Shown: positions 30,188-40,136 of the stretch, one piece after another | Position numbering within the stretch: the stretch's first letter is position 1 | Layout: each line of letters opens with the position of its first letter | Source: a virus | IMG/VR virus record: IMGVR_UViG_3300020472_000052 | Coordinates: 1-46,356 of that record | Length of the DNA: 46,356 nucleotides | Reading direction: 5' to 3' (one strand) | The notes under the pieces: model-generated | Told to the model about the DNA's origin: nothing | What the model saw: the letters and a program-made list of their open reading frames with translations, nothing else | Databases searched by the model: none | Program-made: the position numbers and the translations under genes

Positions 30188-33100
30188 AGAATTATTAGAT
30201 CCTGAATTAAAACGACTTCAGGAGCAGTATGCTCGTGATAAAGAGGAAACTGCAATACAAGATACGCCAACACCTGCGACACCTACCACACCTGAACCTG
30301 ATCCTATACCTGCTGCTGATGCACAGATTGCTGCTAACCAACAATTATTAGATAAATTTAAACCTAACGATGTTAGTATGAGTTCGTATCTATCTAATAC
30401 AAATAATCTATTAGGTTTATCAGAGCAAGAGAAAAAAGATTTACCAAGAAACCTTGCAGAAGGTATAGCTGCTGTACCAATAGGACAGCTTGATTTTGGT
30501 GGAGATTTAATTAAAGGTGTTAGTGGAAAGCTTGGTTTAAGTACAGAAAAATTAGATGATGTTTGGGATGAGAAAACTAAATTCAAAAACCCAGCCATTC
30601 AATCAATACGTGAGATGTCTTCAGTTGTTTTACCAACTATAGGGGCTATAGCTGGCGGTAACACACAACTAGCTGCAACTCGATTACCATTGCTTTGGAA
30701 AGGTTTATCATCAATAGGAATGACTGCAGCTATCGATGCAACCATGATCAGTATAAGTGATGAAGGTGAAAAGGATACATCTATGACAGCTTTAGTTAAA
30801 GCTTTTCCTGGTGTATTCGGTACAGATGGCATCATACCTATCCATGAAAAGTTCATAACTTTAAGTGGTGATAGTGCTGCTGTAAGAAAAGAGAAAAATA
30901 GATATGAATCAGTAGCACTTAGTATTGCTGCAGATATTTTAGGCTACACTTTAAGTCTCGGTAAGCCTATCATGAAATGGTTTAAACCAAATGATAGTAC
31001 AGCTGCAGCTTATAAAGCTTCTCAACAAGCAGTAAATGCTGATAATGCTACGATGATTCGTATGCAAAAGATAGAGGAGTCATTAGCTACTGGAGCATTA
31101 ACAACTGCTGAGAAGAAAGCTCTGATAAAAGAACAAGAAAGATTAGCAAAAGAACTTGTAACTACAGGTCAATCTAGTCAAACAGACAATGGATTAGAAT
31201 CTTATATAAAAAGACAAACAGATACACGTGATGCTCAGACAACAGCATCAGCTGTAGAGAAACTTCAATCAGGTAAAACAGGATTTGATCCTGATATATA
31301 CTCCGAAGTATCTAGTGACGCCTCTAAGGCTAGGCAGAGCTTCGAGCCTGGCAGTGTAGCCAATAATATGGGACAAACTACCGGTATCAAGAAAGGTGAC
31401 ATTACAGGCGATCCTAGCCCTATGTTCACTGAATCGATGTTAAGAAAAGGTTTAGCCTCTGGTGGTTCAACTAGAAACTCAGTTATGGGTGTAGCAAAGC
31501 ACACCGAAATGATGGGTGATTGGGATGCTATTATTGATGGATTTAAGTATACTAAAAAGGATATGGATGATGCTGCTTGGGAAATTTACCAAAGCATCAT
31601 GAGAGCTGATAGTAAAGAATCTCTTAAAAAACTATTTATTTCTGATAAAGACTTTACTAAGATTATAGAAGGTGTTACAAGAAACAGACAACTAGCTGGT
31701 ATGTCACAAACTGTTGAAGTAGAAATGCGTGGTATGGCATTTGCTTTACGTGATTTAACTGATAGATATTTAGGACGTTCTGTAACAACAACTTCTGCTA
31801 GAGCTATGGATACTTTAGGTAGAGAAGTAAGTACTATTGCTGAAGCTGGTAGAGCTTTCAAAGAAACTGCAGACTCAGACCGTATCAATGAATTAATACT
31901 CGATAAAATGCAATTCCTATTTGAGGAATATGGTATTAATAAATATGTATCTGGTTGGCAATTACAGAATAAAAACTTTTGGAATAATTTTTTAAGGAGA
32001 CAGAATCCACAAGAAATAGCTACAGCAACAGCAGAAGAATTCCAACAGGCACTTAATAAAGAACATGCTAAGGCCATGGAATTTAGGAAAACTTTAGAAA
32101 CTGTAGCTAAAGAAGAGCCTTTAACAATGAAAGCTTTAGTTGATTCTTATGCATTAAGTCATGGTGATGTTGATACTATCATGAAACTTAATAAGTATGT
32201 TGAAAACGAATTGACATGGAAGGGTTTGATTAAAAGTCCTGATCCTAACCGTGTTAATACATTTACAAAATCTTTATGGGCTGTAAGATATAATAATATT
32301 TTATCAGGTCCAGCTGCTTTAGCTGCATTAGTAGGTAACACAGGTAGTTTAATCCTTAAACCAATTAATAGTTTCTTAGGTGCTGGTATAGAATCAATTA
32401 CAAAGGGAAGTATTGAGCCACTTAAAAAAGCAGTATACTACCATGCAGCTGTAAGAGAGACTAATAGACGTGCATTAACTGATGCCTTCCAAACATTGAA
32501 AATGGTTAATAACGATCCTAAAGCAATGATGGGTCGTATACGTGAAGATTTCGTTTTAAAAGAAGATAAAACTTGGGAAATATTTGAATCATTAGTACCT
32601 CATTGGGAAGCGACTAATAATAGAGGCATGTTGATTCAGTATCAGATAGCTAAAAATGCTCATGAAATGAGTAAAATGTCAGCCTTACGTTATGGTATGA
32701 CTGGTATGTCGGGTGTTGACTCTTATACAAATACAGCGTTAGCAACTCATATATCTAGACTACGTGCTTGGGATGATGTCTTTACTAAACATGGTAAGGT
32801 TACACCAGAGTTATTAAGAATAGCAGAGAAGAAACATTATGCAACTATGTTTGATAAAAATGGTCTTATTAAAGACTCTGCTGTGAAAAGTGCTGCTGGT
32901 GAAATTGCACTTAATTTAGATGATGGTATTGCTACTTATATGAATAAAGCTACAACAGCTGTTCCTCTGCTCAAAGGGGCTTTGATGTTCCCTAGAACAG
33001 GAATGAACTCAGTTAAAATGGCTTCATCATATACACCATTAATGGCTATACCTGGTTTAAATAAATATAGTGCTGTCTTACATGCAGGTAATAGTATAGA

Positions 33101-34280
33101 TAAAAAAATTGCAGCTTTAGCACAACATGGTATTGATTATCATACAACTCCTAATGCTGATGCAATCTTTCAAAACTTAAAAAATGAGTATACAGGTAGA
33201 TTAGCATTTTCTGGATTATTAACTGCTACTGGTTTTGGTTATGCAATGGATGGTAATATCAGAGGTAACGGTCCTGCTAGTGCATCTGAACGTAGAAGAA
33301 TGAGATCATTAGGATGGAGACCTAAAGAAATTAAAATCCTTGGTAAATGGATAAGCTTTAAAGGAATACCTGGTGTTGAACCAGTATTAACTTTACTTGG
33401 TGATATGGCATATTATCATAATGATTTAGGTGAAGCACCTTTAGCAAATTTCCAAGATAAACTTTCTTGGAGTTTAAGTGCAACTTTCTTAAATGAAACC
33501 CCAATGCAAGGTGTTGAAACTTTAATTTCATTATTCAATCAAGATGAAGCAGCTTTAAAAAGGTTTGCAGCTAATGAAGTATTGAGTTATGTACCACAAG
33601 TTGGTGCGTTAACTGTTGTATCTAATGCAATTGATAGTGCTCAAAAGGACATACATAATGATATGTTCGATTATATTAAAAACAGACTTCCTTTAGCTAA
33701 ATCAACTTTACCAAATCAGATAGATATATGGACAGGTGAACCTTTAAATAATATTGACAATCCCTTACTAAGTGCACTTCAAGCTGGAAGCCCAGTTAAA
33801 GTTCATGATGCTGGAGAAGATTGGCGTCAAAAGATGCTTGAATCAGGATGGGATGGAATTAGTATGCTTAGAAAAGATTCGACTGGTAAATTTGAATACT
33901 CTAATACTCAACGTGAAGCTATTAATAAAATTCTAGGAACTTATAAATTATTTGAAGGGGTAAAAGAAATTCTAAATTCTCCTACTTATGAAGACCAAGT
34001 TAATGCTATGAGAATGTTTAGACGTTCAAATGTAACATATGAACAAATTAAAATGAACGAACAATCTTTACCTATGTTTAGAGAATTGAATAATTTTGTA
34101 AGAAGAGCTATTAAAGATGCTGAACTAGAATTACAGAAAACTCAACCTGAAATCTATCAAACTATTATTGATCAAAGATTAATAGATAATTATATTAGAT
34201 CAGGAGATGTAAAGTCTGCAATAGGTGTAGCAGAACAGAATAAAGAAGATGTCACCCGTTTAATTAACACACGAAAATAA
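30180..34280 (+). CDS. Internal virion protein, gp16-like
   Basis: Longest gene of the window, 1366 aa, in the gp16 slot; the largest inner-core protein, expected to be ejected and to span the inner membrane. The N-terminal part is Pro/Thr-rich (QDTPTPATPTTPEPDPIPAA), and I see no lytic transglycosylase domain where T7 gp16 has one. Hydrophobic stretches occur around residues 150-190 (VVLPTIGAIAGG, GMTAAIDATM) and 690-740 (NILSGPAALAALVGNTGSLI). The middle is helical. The assignment relies on order and size. Confidence 0.82.
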   Translation: MNEELLDPELKRLQEQYARDKEETAIQDTPTPATPTTPEPDPIPAADAQIAANQQLLDKFKPNDVSMSSYLSNTNNLLGLSEQEKKDLPRNLAEGIAAVPIGQLDFGGDLIKGVSGKLGLSTEKLDDVWDEKTKFKNPAIQSIREMSSVVLPTIGAIAGGNTQLAATRLPLLWKGLSSIGMTAAIDATMISISDEGEKDTSMTALVKAFPGVFGTDGIIPIHEKFITLSGDSAAVRKEKNRYESVALSIAADILGYTLSLGKPIMKWFKPNDSTAAAYKASQQAVNADNATMIRMQKIEESLATGALTTAEKKALIKEQERLAKELVTTGQSSQTDNGLESYIKRQTDTRDAQTTASAVEKLQSGKTGFDPDIYSEVSSDASKARQSFEPGSVANNMGQTTGIKKGDITGDPSPMFTESMLRKGLASGGSTRNSVMGVAKHTEMMGDWDAIIDGFKYTKKDMDDAAWEIYQSIMRADSKESLKKLFISDKDFTKIIEGVTRNRQLAGMSQTVEVEMRGMAFALRDLTDRYLGRSVTTTSARAMDTLGREVSTIAEAGRAFKETADSDRINELILDKMQFLFEEYGINKYVSGWQLQNKNFWNNFLRRQNPQEIATATAEEFQQALNKEHAKAMEFRKTLETVAKEEPLTMKALVDSYALSHGDVDTIMKLNKYVENELTWKGLIKSPDPNRVNTFTKSLWAVRYNNILSGPAALAALVGNTGSLILKPINSFLGAGIESITKGSIEPLKKAVYYHAAVRETNRRALTDAFQTLKMVNNDPKAMMGRIREDFVLKEDKTWEIFESLVPHWEATNNRGMLIQYQIAKNAHEMSKMSALRYGMTGMSGVDSYTNTALATHISRLRAWDDVFTKHGKVTPELLRIAEKKHYATMFDKNGLIKDSAVKSAAGEIALNLDDGIATYMNKATTAVPLLKGALMFPRTGMNSVKMASSYTPLMAIPGLNKYSAVLHAGNSIDKKIAALAQHGIDYHTTPNADAIFQNLKNEYTGRLAFSGLLTATGFGYAMDGNIRGNGPASASERRRMRSLGWRPKEIKILGKWISFKGIPGVEPVLTLLGDMAYYHNDLGEAPLANFQDKLSWSLSATFLNETPMQGVETLISLFNQDEAALKRFAANEVLSYVPQVGALTVVSNAIDSAQKDIHNDMFDYIKNRLPLAKSTLPNQIDIWTGEPLNNIDNPLLSALQAGSPVKVHDAGEDWRQKMLESGWDGISMLRKDSTGKFEYSNTQREAINKILGTYKLFEGVKEILNSPTYEDQVNAMRMFRRSNVTYEQIKMNEQSLPMFRELNNFVRRAIKDAELELQKTQPEIYQTIIDQRLIDNYIRSGDVKSAIGVAEQNKEDVTRLINTRK

Positions 34281-34289
34281 CAAAACATT

Positions 34290-37200
34290 ATGGCAACACA
34301 AAATTCCTGGGTTGGCAACGGGAGTACAACAGATTATCAATTTGATTTTCCATATCTGAAAGCCGCTGATATTAAAGCTAGTATCGACGCTGCAGAAGAG
34401 ACTGGTTTTAGTCTTTTAAATGCTACCACTGTACGCTTTAATACCGCCCCTTTAAATGGTGAAAAAATTAAAGTATATCGTGAAACGGATAACTCTTCCT
34501 TAACTGCAACATTTTATGCAGGATCAGCAATAAAATCAGAGGATTTAAATGATAATTTTACACAAAGTCAATACGGTGTACAAGAGGTTACTGAAAGATA
34601 TCTAAGTAATCTTGGCGGTAATATGGTTGGTGACCTTGAATTAAAAGAAGATGTTAAAATAATCTTCGAAGGGGCTACCGACGATGCACATGAAACTACA
34701 CTTACTGTAATAGATCCTACTGCTGATAGAACTATTAGTTTACCTAATGTTACAGGTACTGTAGTTACAACAGGAGATACTGGTACTGTAACAAGTACTA
34801 TGCTTACTGATGCTACTATTGTAGATGCTGATATAAATGCTTCAGCTGAAATAACAGTTAGTAAATTAAAGGATGGTGCAGCAAGACAAGTTCTACAAAC
34901 TGATTCTGGAGGCACAGGCGTTGAATGGACTGATAATTTAGATCTTCCTGGTACATTAGATGTTACAGGAGCTACTACATTAGATGGTACATTAAACGTT
35001 ACAGGTACTTCAACTCATGCAACAGTTGATATTAATGGTGGTGCTGTAGATGGTACTATTATTGGAGCTAATTCTGCAGCAGCAGGAACCTTTACAACGG
35101 GTACTATTGCTACAGCAGATATCAATGGTGGTGCTATTGATAACACTACTATTGGGGGAACAGCTACAGCTGCTGGTTCTTTTACAACTGTAAATGCTTC
35201 TGGTGCAATAACTGGTAATCTAACTGGAGATGTAACAGGAGATGTAACAGGAGATGTAACTGGTGATTTAACTGGTAACTCTGCTGGAGTACATACTGGA
35301 GCTGTAACTGGTAATGTTACAGGTAACGTAACTGGTAATTTAACTGGTAATGTTACAGGTAATGCAGATACAGCTACAGATTTAGCAGCTGCTACTAAGA
35401 TAACTAATAGTGAACAGGCTACACATACAGCAAATGATACTACATATTTCACTACATCAGCATCAGATGCTAGATACTTTAATATAAGTTCTGGTGATAC
35501 AATTAAAGATGGGGTTACATTCCCTGATAATGATACAACTATTGCTACAACAGCAGCTATCAATGATAGGATTATTGACTTAGTTGATGATGTTGGTGGT
35601 TTCTGGCCAATAGCAAATGAAACGAGTTTCCCTACTGCTAATCCTGATGTTAATAATGGTACTGGTACTCTTGTTAGTATTAAAGAATTCGCAGCATCAC
35701 ATACACCCTCTAGTGGTTCCGTTACCATCGCGAACGGTGCTGGATCAGGAAATACGGTTACCATTACCGGTTGCGGTAGTACTGTATTAGCCGCTGGATT
35801 TGGTGGTATAGTTGAAACAACAAGTACTTTACATGAATATACATTCCATAGATTAACTCCTAAAGCAACAGAAGTTACAACAGTTGCAGGTATATCCGGT
35901 AATGTAACTACAGTGGCTGGTATATCTGGTAATGTAACTACAGTTGCAGGTATAGCTAGTAATGTAACGTCTGTAGCTGGTAATGCTACAAACATTAATA
36001 CAGTAGCTGCTAATAATACAAACGTAACTACAGTTGGTACTAATATAGCAGATGTTAATAATTTTGCAGATTTATATCAAATAGCTACAACAGCTCCTGC
36101 TAATGATGGAGGCGGTAATAATTTAGCAGCTGGAGACTTATGGTTTGATTCGTCTTCCAATAAGGCGATGAAAGTACATAATGGTACGTCCTTCCAAGCT
36201 GTTACTCCTACTCAATCAGTACTTACAGACATAGCTATTGTATCAGGTAATATAACATATACAGAAGACTTAGGTCTTATAACTGATGCTACAACAACAG
36301 GTAGTGGTAATAGCATACCTACTGTTGCAGCTGCCATAACTAATGTTAATACTGTAGGTACTAATATAGCTAATGTTAATACAGTAGCAACTAATAATAG
36401 TAACGTAACAGCTGTAGCTGGGAATGCAACTAATATCAATGCTGTACAAGCCAATGCTACTAATATCAATGCTGTAGCGAGTAATGCAACAAATATTAAC
36501 GCTGTAGCTGCCGATGCTACAGATATTGGAGTAGTGGCTGGTAAAGCTACAGAGATTGGCCTTCTAGGTACGTCAGCTGCAGTAGCAGATATGGCTATAC
36601 TTGGTACGGCTGATGTAGTTGCTGACATGAATACGCTAGCTACAGCAGATGTAGTAGCTGATTTAAATACATTAGGAACAGCTGATGTTGTAGCTGATTT
36701 GAATACTCTGGCTACAGCAGATGTTGTAACAGACATGAATACTTTAGGTACTGCTGATTGCGTATCAGATATGAATACTCTAGGTACTTCAACTAATGTT
36801 ACTAACATGAATACCTTAGCTGGTATTTCTTCTAACATTACAACAGTAGCTGGTATAAGTGCTAATGTAACAACAGTAGCAGGTGTAAGTTCTAATGTAA
36901 CAACAGTAGCAGGATCTATAGCAGATGTAAATAGATATGCAAATGAATACCTTATACAAGCAGGTACTCCAAGTGGACCAAGTGCAGGTGATTTATGGTA
37001 TAACAGTACAGCTAATACTTTAAACTACTATAGTGGTAGTGGATGGACTGGTATAGCACCAGGTATATCTTCTGTTAGTTCTGACACAAGCCCTCAACTA
37101 GGTGGTCACTTAGATGCTAATTCTAAAAATATAACAAATGGTGGGACATTTACTGCTACATTCGTAGGTAACTTAACTGGAAATGTAACAGGTAATACAT

Positions 37201-37322
37201 CTGGTTCTTCTGGATCTTGTACAGGTAATGCTGCTGGATTAACAGGCTCACCTAATATAACTGTAGGTACTATTGATGGTACTGCTGGATCTAACTTACA
37301 ACTCGACTTTGGAACAATTTAA
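34290..37322 (+). CDS. Tail fibre protein (T7 gp17-like N-terminus)
   Basis: 1010 aa. The first ~110 residues match the tail-attachment domain of T7-like fibres (NSWVGNGSTTDYQFDFPYL ... KIKVYRETDNSS ... AIKSEDLNDNFTQSQYG). The rest is low-complexity beta-repeat shaft: TGN/TGD repeats at about residues 309-360, 'NVTTVAGIS' repeats at 529-587, and 'NINAVA'/'ADVVADMNTLGT' repeats at 684-886. These are likely trimeric beta-helical or triple-beta-spiral segments that reach the host surface. The gene overlaps the next fibre gene by one base. Confidence 0.92.
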   Translation: MATQNSWVGNGSTTDYQFDFPYLKAADIKASIDAAEETGFSLLNATTVRFNTAPLNGEKIKVYRETDNSSLTATFYAGSAIKSEDLNDNFTQSQYGVQEVTERYLSNLGGNMVGDLELKEDVKIIFEGATDDAHETTLTVIDPTADRTISLPNVTGTVVTTGDTGTVTSTMLTDATIVDADINASAEITVSKLKDGAARQVLQTDSGGTGVEWTDNLDLPGTLDVTGATTLDGTLNVTGTSTHATVDINGGAVDGTIIGANSAAAGTFTTGTIATADINGGAIDNTTIGGTATAAGSFTTVNASGAITGNLTGDVTGDVTGDVTGDLTGNSAGVHTGAVTGNVTGNVTGNLTGNVTGNADTATDLAAATKITNSEQATHTANDTTYFTTSASDARYFNISSGDTIKDGVTFPDNDTTIATTAAINDRIIDLVDDVGGFWPIANETSFPTANPDVNNGTGTLVSIKEFAASHTPSSGSVTIANGAGSGNTVTITGCGSTVLAAGFGGIVETTSTLHEYTFHRLTPKATEVTTVAGISGNVTTVAGISGNVTTVAGIASNVTSVAGNATNINTVAANNTNVTTVGTNIADVNNFADLYQIATTAPANDGGGNNLAAGDLWFDSSSNKAMKVHNGTSFQAVTPTQSVLTDIAIVSGNITYTEDLGLITDATTTGSGNSIPTVAAAITNVNTVGTNIANVNTVATNNSNVTAVAGNATNINAVQANATNINAVASNATNINAVAADATDIGVVAGKATEIGLLGTSAAVADMAILGTADVVADMNTLATADVVADLNTLGTADVVADLNTLATADVVTDMNTLGTADCVSDMNTLGTSTNVTNMNTLAGISSNITTVAGISANVTTVAGVSSNVTTVAGSIADVNRYANEYLIQAGTPSGPSAGDLWYNSTANTLNYYSGSGWTGIAPGISSVSSDTSPQLGGHLDANSKNITNGGTFTATFVGNLTGNVTGNTSGSSGSCTGNAAGLTGSPNITVGTIDGTAGSNLQLDFGTI
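35215..35370 (+). repeat. Tandem TGN/TGD coding repeats in the fibre gene
   Basis: Repeated units of about 12 nt (variants of ACTGGTAATGTA and ACAGGAGATGTA) encode TGNVTGNVTGNL-type runs. Such repeats permit length variation of the fibre shaft by slippage or recombination. Confidence 0.85.
35875..36050 (+). repeat. NVTTVAG-type repeats in the fibre gene
   Basis: About 30-nt units encode GNVTTVAGIS and relatives; the same unit returns at about 36820-36915, so two distant repeat blocks could recombine. Confidence 0.8.
36340..36915 (+). repeat. NINAVA / ADVVADMNTLGT repeats in the fibre gene
   Basis: Units of about 30 nt (TNINAVASNA type) grade into 33-39-nt units (TADVVADLNTLG type) and then back to NVTTVAG units. 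The gradual drift suggests a shaft that grew by duplication. Confidence 0.8.
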
Positions 37323-38689
37323 TGGCAAAATTATTAAAATTAAGACGTGGAACTACCACGCAACATGGTAGCTTTACTGGAGCCGAAGGTGAAGTTACAA
37401 TTGATACAGATAAAGAAGTACCTGTAGTACATGATGGATCAACAGCTGGAGGTCATCCTGTAGCTGCTGAAGACATGGCTAATGTTTCTAGTGCAAATAT
37501 AGTTGGAAGATTATCTGCTGGTTCTATAGCTCATGCTTCCTTAGCAGCTGACGCAGTAGATGGTGATAACATAGCAGACGATGCAGTTGGTGCTGAACAT
37601 ATAGAAGATTTAGCTGGAGATGTTGTATTTAAAGGTACTACTTCTAACTGCGATATGCTGTGGGATACATCTAGAGATTCCCTAGTATTTAAAGATAATG
37701 CTTATATAGAACTTGGAACAGGCACAGATTTACAAATCTACCATAATGGATCTAATAATAAAATAAAGACCACTAACGGATCTATCTCTTTCGAGACAGC
37801 TAGTGAGAGTATGTTAGATATTCATCCAAATGGAGCCGTTGAACTCTACTATGATGCTGTAAAGAAATTAGAAACATCTTCGACTGGAATACTTGTATCA
37901 GGTACATCTAGTAGGATTCAAAGCTCAGGCGAAGTTAATCTAGCCATAGGATCTACCGATGCTGGTGGAGCGGCAATCTATCTTGATGGTGATTCGAACG
38001 GAGATTGGTCTGGTGGCGATTATTCGTGGATAAGGCATACGACTGGTGGAGATATGGAGATATGTGCTGATAATCCTTCTAGTGATGGTCATATCTATTT
38101 AAAAGTAGCAGATGGAAACGAAAATGCAGTTGTTGCTTTAGCAAACGGAGCCGTTGAACTCTACCATGATAATATAAAGACTTGTGAGACACATAGTAAT
38201 GGAATAACAGTTCAAGGTCCAGAAGGCGGTAGTGCGCAAATTGCTTTGAATGCAGATGAAGGTGATGATAATGCAGATAAGTGGCTGATTAATGCAGCAG
38301 ATGGATCAGATCTTACAATACAGAACTACTCTACAGGATCTTGGCAGAATGAACTAACTTTAACTAATGCTGGTAATTTAACTGCTCTTGGCAACATAAC
38401 TGCTTATTCTGATGCTAGACTAAAGACAGATATCAAAACTATTGATAATGCTCTTGATAAAGTAACTAAACTCAGAGGTGTATCATATAAAAGGTTAGAT
38501 ACACAAGAAGCAGGTATTGGTGTTATAGCTCAAGAAATAGAGAATGTATTACCTGAAGTAGTCGAAGATGGTTCTTATAAATCAGTTGCCTATGGTAATG
38601 TTGTAGGTGTCTTAATTGAAGCTATTAAAGAATTAAAAGCTGAATTAGATGAACACAAGAAAAAATGTCCTGCTACTGGAGGTGAATAA
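37322..38689 (+). CDS. Tail fibre/spike protein with C-terminal S74 chaperone domain
   Basis: 455 aa. The N-terminus (LLKLRRGTTTQHGSFTGAEG, then EVTIDTDKEVPVVHDGS) matches the phage tropism-determinant-like domain used by fibres and spikes. The middle has two copies of a LQIYHNGS / NGAVELYYD-type beta motif. The C-terminal ~100 residues (SDARLKTDIKTIDNALDK ... GVIAQEIENVLPEVV) are a peptidase S74 intramolecular chaperone: it trimerises the fibre and cuts itself off, typically at the Ser of the SDARLK motif. It overlaps the genes on both sides by 1 base. Confidence 0.93.
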   Translation: MAKLLKLRRGTTTQHGSFTGAEGEVTIDTDKEVPVVHDGSTAGGHPVAAEDMANVSSANIVGRLSAGSIAHASLAADAVDGDNIADDAVGAEHIEDLAGDVVFKGTTSNCDMLWDTSRDSLVFKDNAYIELGTGTDLQIYHNGSNNKIKTTNGSISFETASESMLDIHPNGAVELYYDAVKKLETSSTGILVSGTSSRIQSSGEVNLAIGSTDAGGAAIYLDGDSNGDWSGGDYSWIRHTTGGDMEICADNPSSDGHIYLKVADGNENAVVALANGAVELYHDNIKTCETHSNGITVQGPEGGSAQIALNADEGDDNADKWLINAADGSDLTIQNYSTGSWQNELTLTNAGNLTALGNITAYSDARLKTDIKTIDNALDKVTKLRGVSYKRLDTQEAGIGVIAQEIENVLPEVVEDGSYKSVAYGNVVGVLIEAIKELKAELDEHKKKCPATGGE

Positions 38690-40122
38690 TGGCTTGTCCT
38701 GCAAGTGGAACTATATCAATACAAGATATTGTTGATGAGTTTGGTGGGTCAGGCCCACACTCACTCAGTGAATATTATAGAGATGGTGCAAATGTACCAG
38801 GTAATAATACCTCTGTACCTACTTCAGGTGCAATAGCTCTGGGAAATTTCTACAGTGCAGTTAATGAAATACAATATACATGTAGTTCTGATGTACAAAA
38901 TCTAAATCTAGAAACTGCATTTACTAATAGTAACTGGACATCTACTGTACCTAAGAGATTAATAGTTAATTCTGGTGTTACTGTAGGTACTACTGGTAGT
39001 AACTATGCTATAAATGTACCTGCTAGTATGGCGGGTACTCTAACTATAGATAATAATGGTAACATTTATGGTTCCCCTGGATCAGCTGGATCAGCTGGTT
39101 CTAATGGAGGTGTAGGTGGTACTGCTATATTCATACATTCTGGTAATACAAGTGCCAATATAACTATAAACAACGCTTCTGGAGCCAACATTAAAGGTGG
39201 CGGAGGAGGCGGTGGCGGTGGCGGCACCGGAGGAGCTGGTGGATCAGGTGGTACAGGCGGGACTGGTGGTAATGGTACTTATTATTCTGGTACTGCAACC
39301 ATAACTGGTCCTGGTGTTTGGGGTAATGGTAATACGATATCACTTCACGCTGGTGTCTGTCGCGATCAATTAAATGGATATTGGAGAGGTTCCCCTCATA
39401 ATGCTTGTGGTCAGACTATGACTTACTCAAATATGGTATGTAGGAATCATGCTGGATCTGGTAGTTATTATAATGGTCATAACTGGCCTCCTTCAGGAAA
39501 TTCCTCATGTCAAAGTGGTTGTATAGATACCCACAGTATTGCAGGAACTTGTGACTCTACTAATATGAGTACTCACTTTTACAACCCTGGTATTTTATGT
39601 CAAATATTCCCTGGAAACCCTGGATATGAAATAAAATGTAAAGGTACTCAAAGTAACTCCCAATCTGGAGGTTCAGGTGGAGGCGGAGGATCAGGCGGAG
39701 CTGGTGGATCAGGCGGAGCTGGAGGTACTGGTCAAGACTGGGATTCTGCAGCAGGTAGCGGATCTTCTGGATCTGGTGGATCAAGCGGTAATGGTGGATC
39801 AAGTGGATCTAATCCTGGTAATAATGCTGGACAAGGTGGTACTGGTGGTACTGGTGGAACCGGAGCTACTGGTGGAGCCGGAGGTGCTGGAGGTGCATTA
39901 GGTGCATCTGGTAGTAACGGTTCTGGTGGACCAACCGGAAATACTGGAGCTACTGGAAATACCGGAGCAAATGGTAATTCATCTAACGGATCTGGTGGAT
40001 CTTCTGGATCTGGCGGTTCTGGTGGAGGATCTGCTGGTTCTGGTGCAGCAGCTGGTTATTATATACAAAATAAAGGTAGTGCCACATTAAATAACAGCGG
40101 TACTGTTGCTGGACAAGTTTAA
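38689..40122 (+). CDS. Glycine-rich adhesin-like tail protein with a cysteine-rich module
   Basis: 477 aa. The N-terminal domain (GTISIQDIVDEFGGSGPHSL ... TSGAIALGNFYSA) is a small module common at the N-terminus of phage tail-tip proteins. Next comes a beta-rich domain, then long poly-Gly runs (residues ~167-200 and ~325-455: GGAGGSGG, GATGNTGANG). Between the Gly blocks sits a ~100-residue segment (nt ~39345-39645) with eight cysteines (GVCRD, NACGQ, MVCRN, SSCQS, SGCID, GTCDS, ILCQI, IKCKG). It is probably a receptor-binding adhesin with a poly-Gly-II-like sandwich, as in gp38-type adhesins. Function inferred from composition and location. Confidence 0.8.
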   Translation: MACPASGTISIQDIVDEFGGSGPHSLSEYYRDGANVPGNNTSVPTSGAIALGNFYSAVNEIQYTCSSDVQNLNLETAFTNSNWTSTVPKRLIVNSGVTVGTTGSNYAINVPASMAGTLTIDNNGNIYGSPGSAGSAGSNGGVGGTAIFIHSGNTSANITINNASGANIKGGGGGGGGGGTGGAGGSGGTGGTGGNGTYYSGTATITGPGVWGNGNTISLHAGVCRDQLNGYWRGSPHNACGQTMTYSNMVCRNHAGSGSYYNGHNWPPSGNSSCQSGCIDTHSIAGTCDSTNMSTHFYNPGILCQIFPGNPGYEIKCKGTQSNSQSGGSGGGGGSGGAGGSGGAGGTGQDWDSAAGSGSSGSGGSSGNGGSSGSNPGNNAGQGGTGGTGGTGATGGAGGAGGALGASGSNGSGGPTGNTGATGNTGANGNSSNGSGGSSGSGGSGGGSAGSGAAAGYYIQNKGSATLNNSGTVAGQV

Positions 40123-40136
40123 ACTATTACACAATT

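Noticed and set aside
30218-32077. Several 80-160 aa minus-strand frames opposite the gp16-like gene.
   Set aside because: Composition is that of shadow frames (Ser/Leu/Ile-rich), with no start context and no domain.
35015-36838. Long open frames on the minus strand (326 and 208 aa) opposite the fibre gene.
   Set aside because: They mirror the low-complexity repeats of the fibre gene, are Val/Ala/Thr/Pro-only in composition, and every other gene is on the + strand.
39190-40060. Glycine-rich direct repeats considered as a CRISPR-like or satellite array.
   Set aside because: Repeats have no constant unit or spacers and are in-frame glycine codons of the adhesin.
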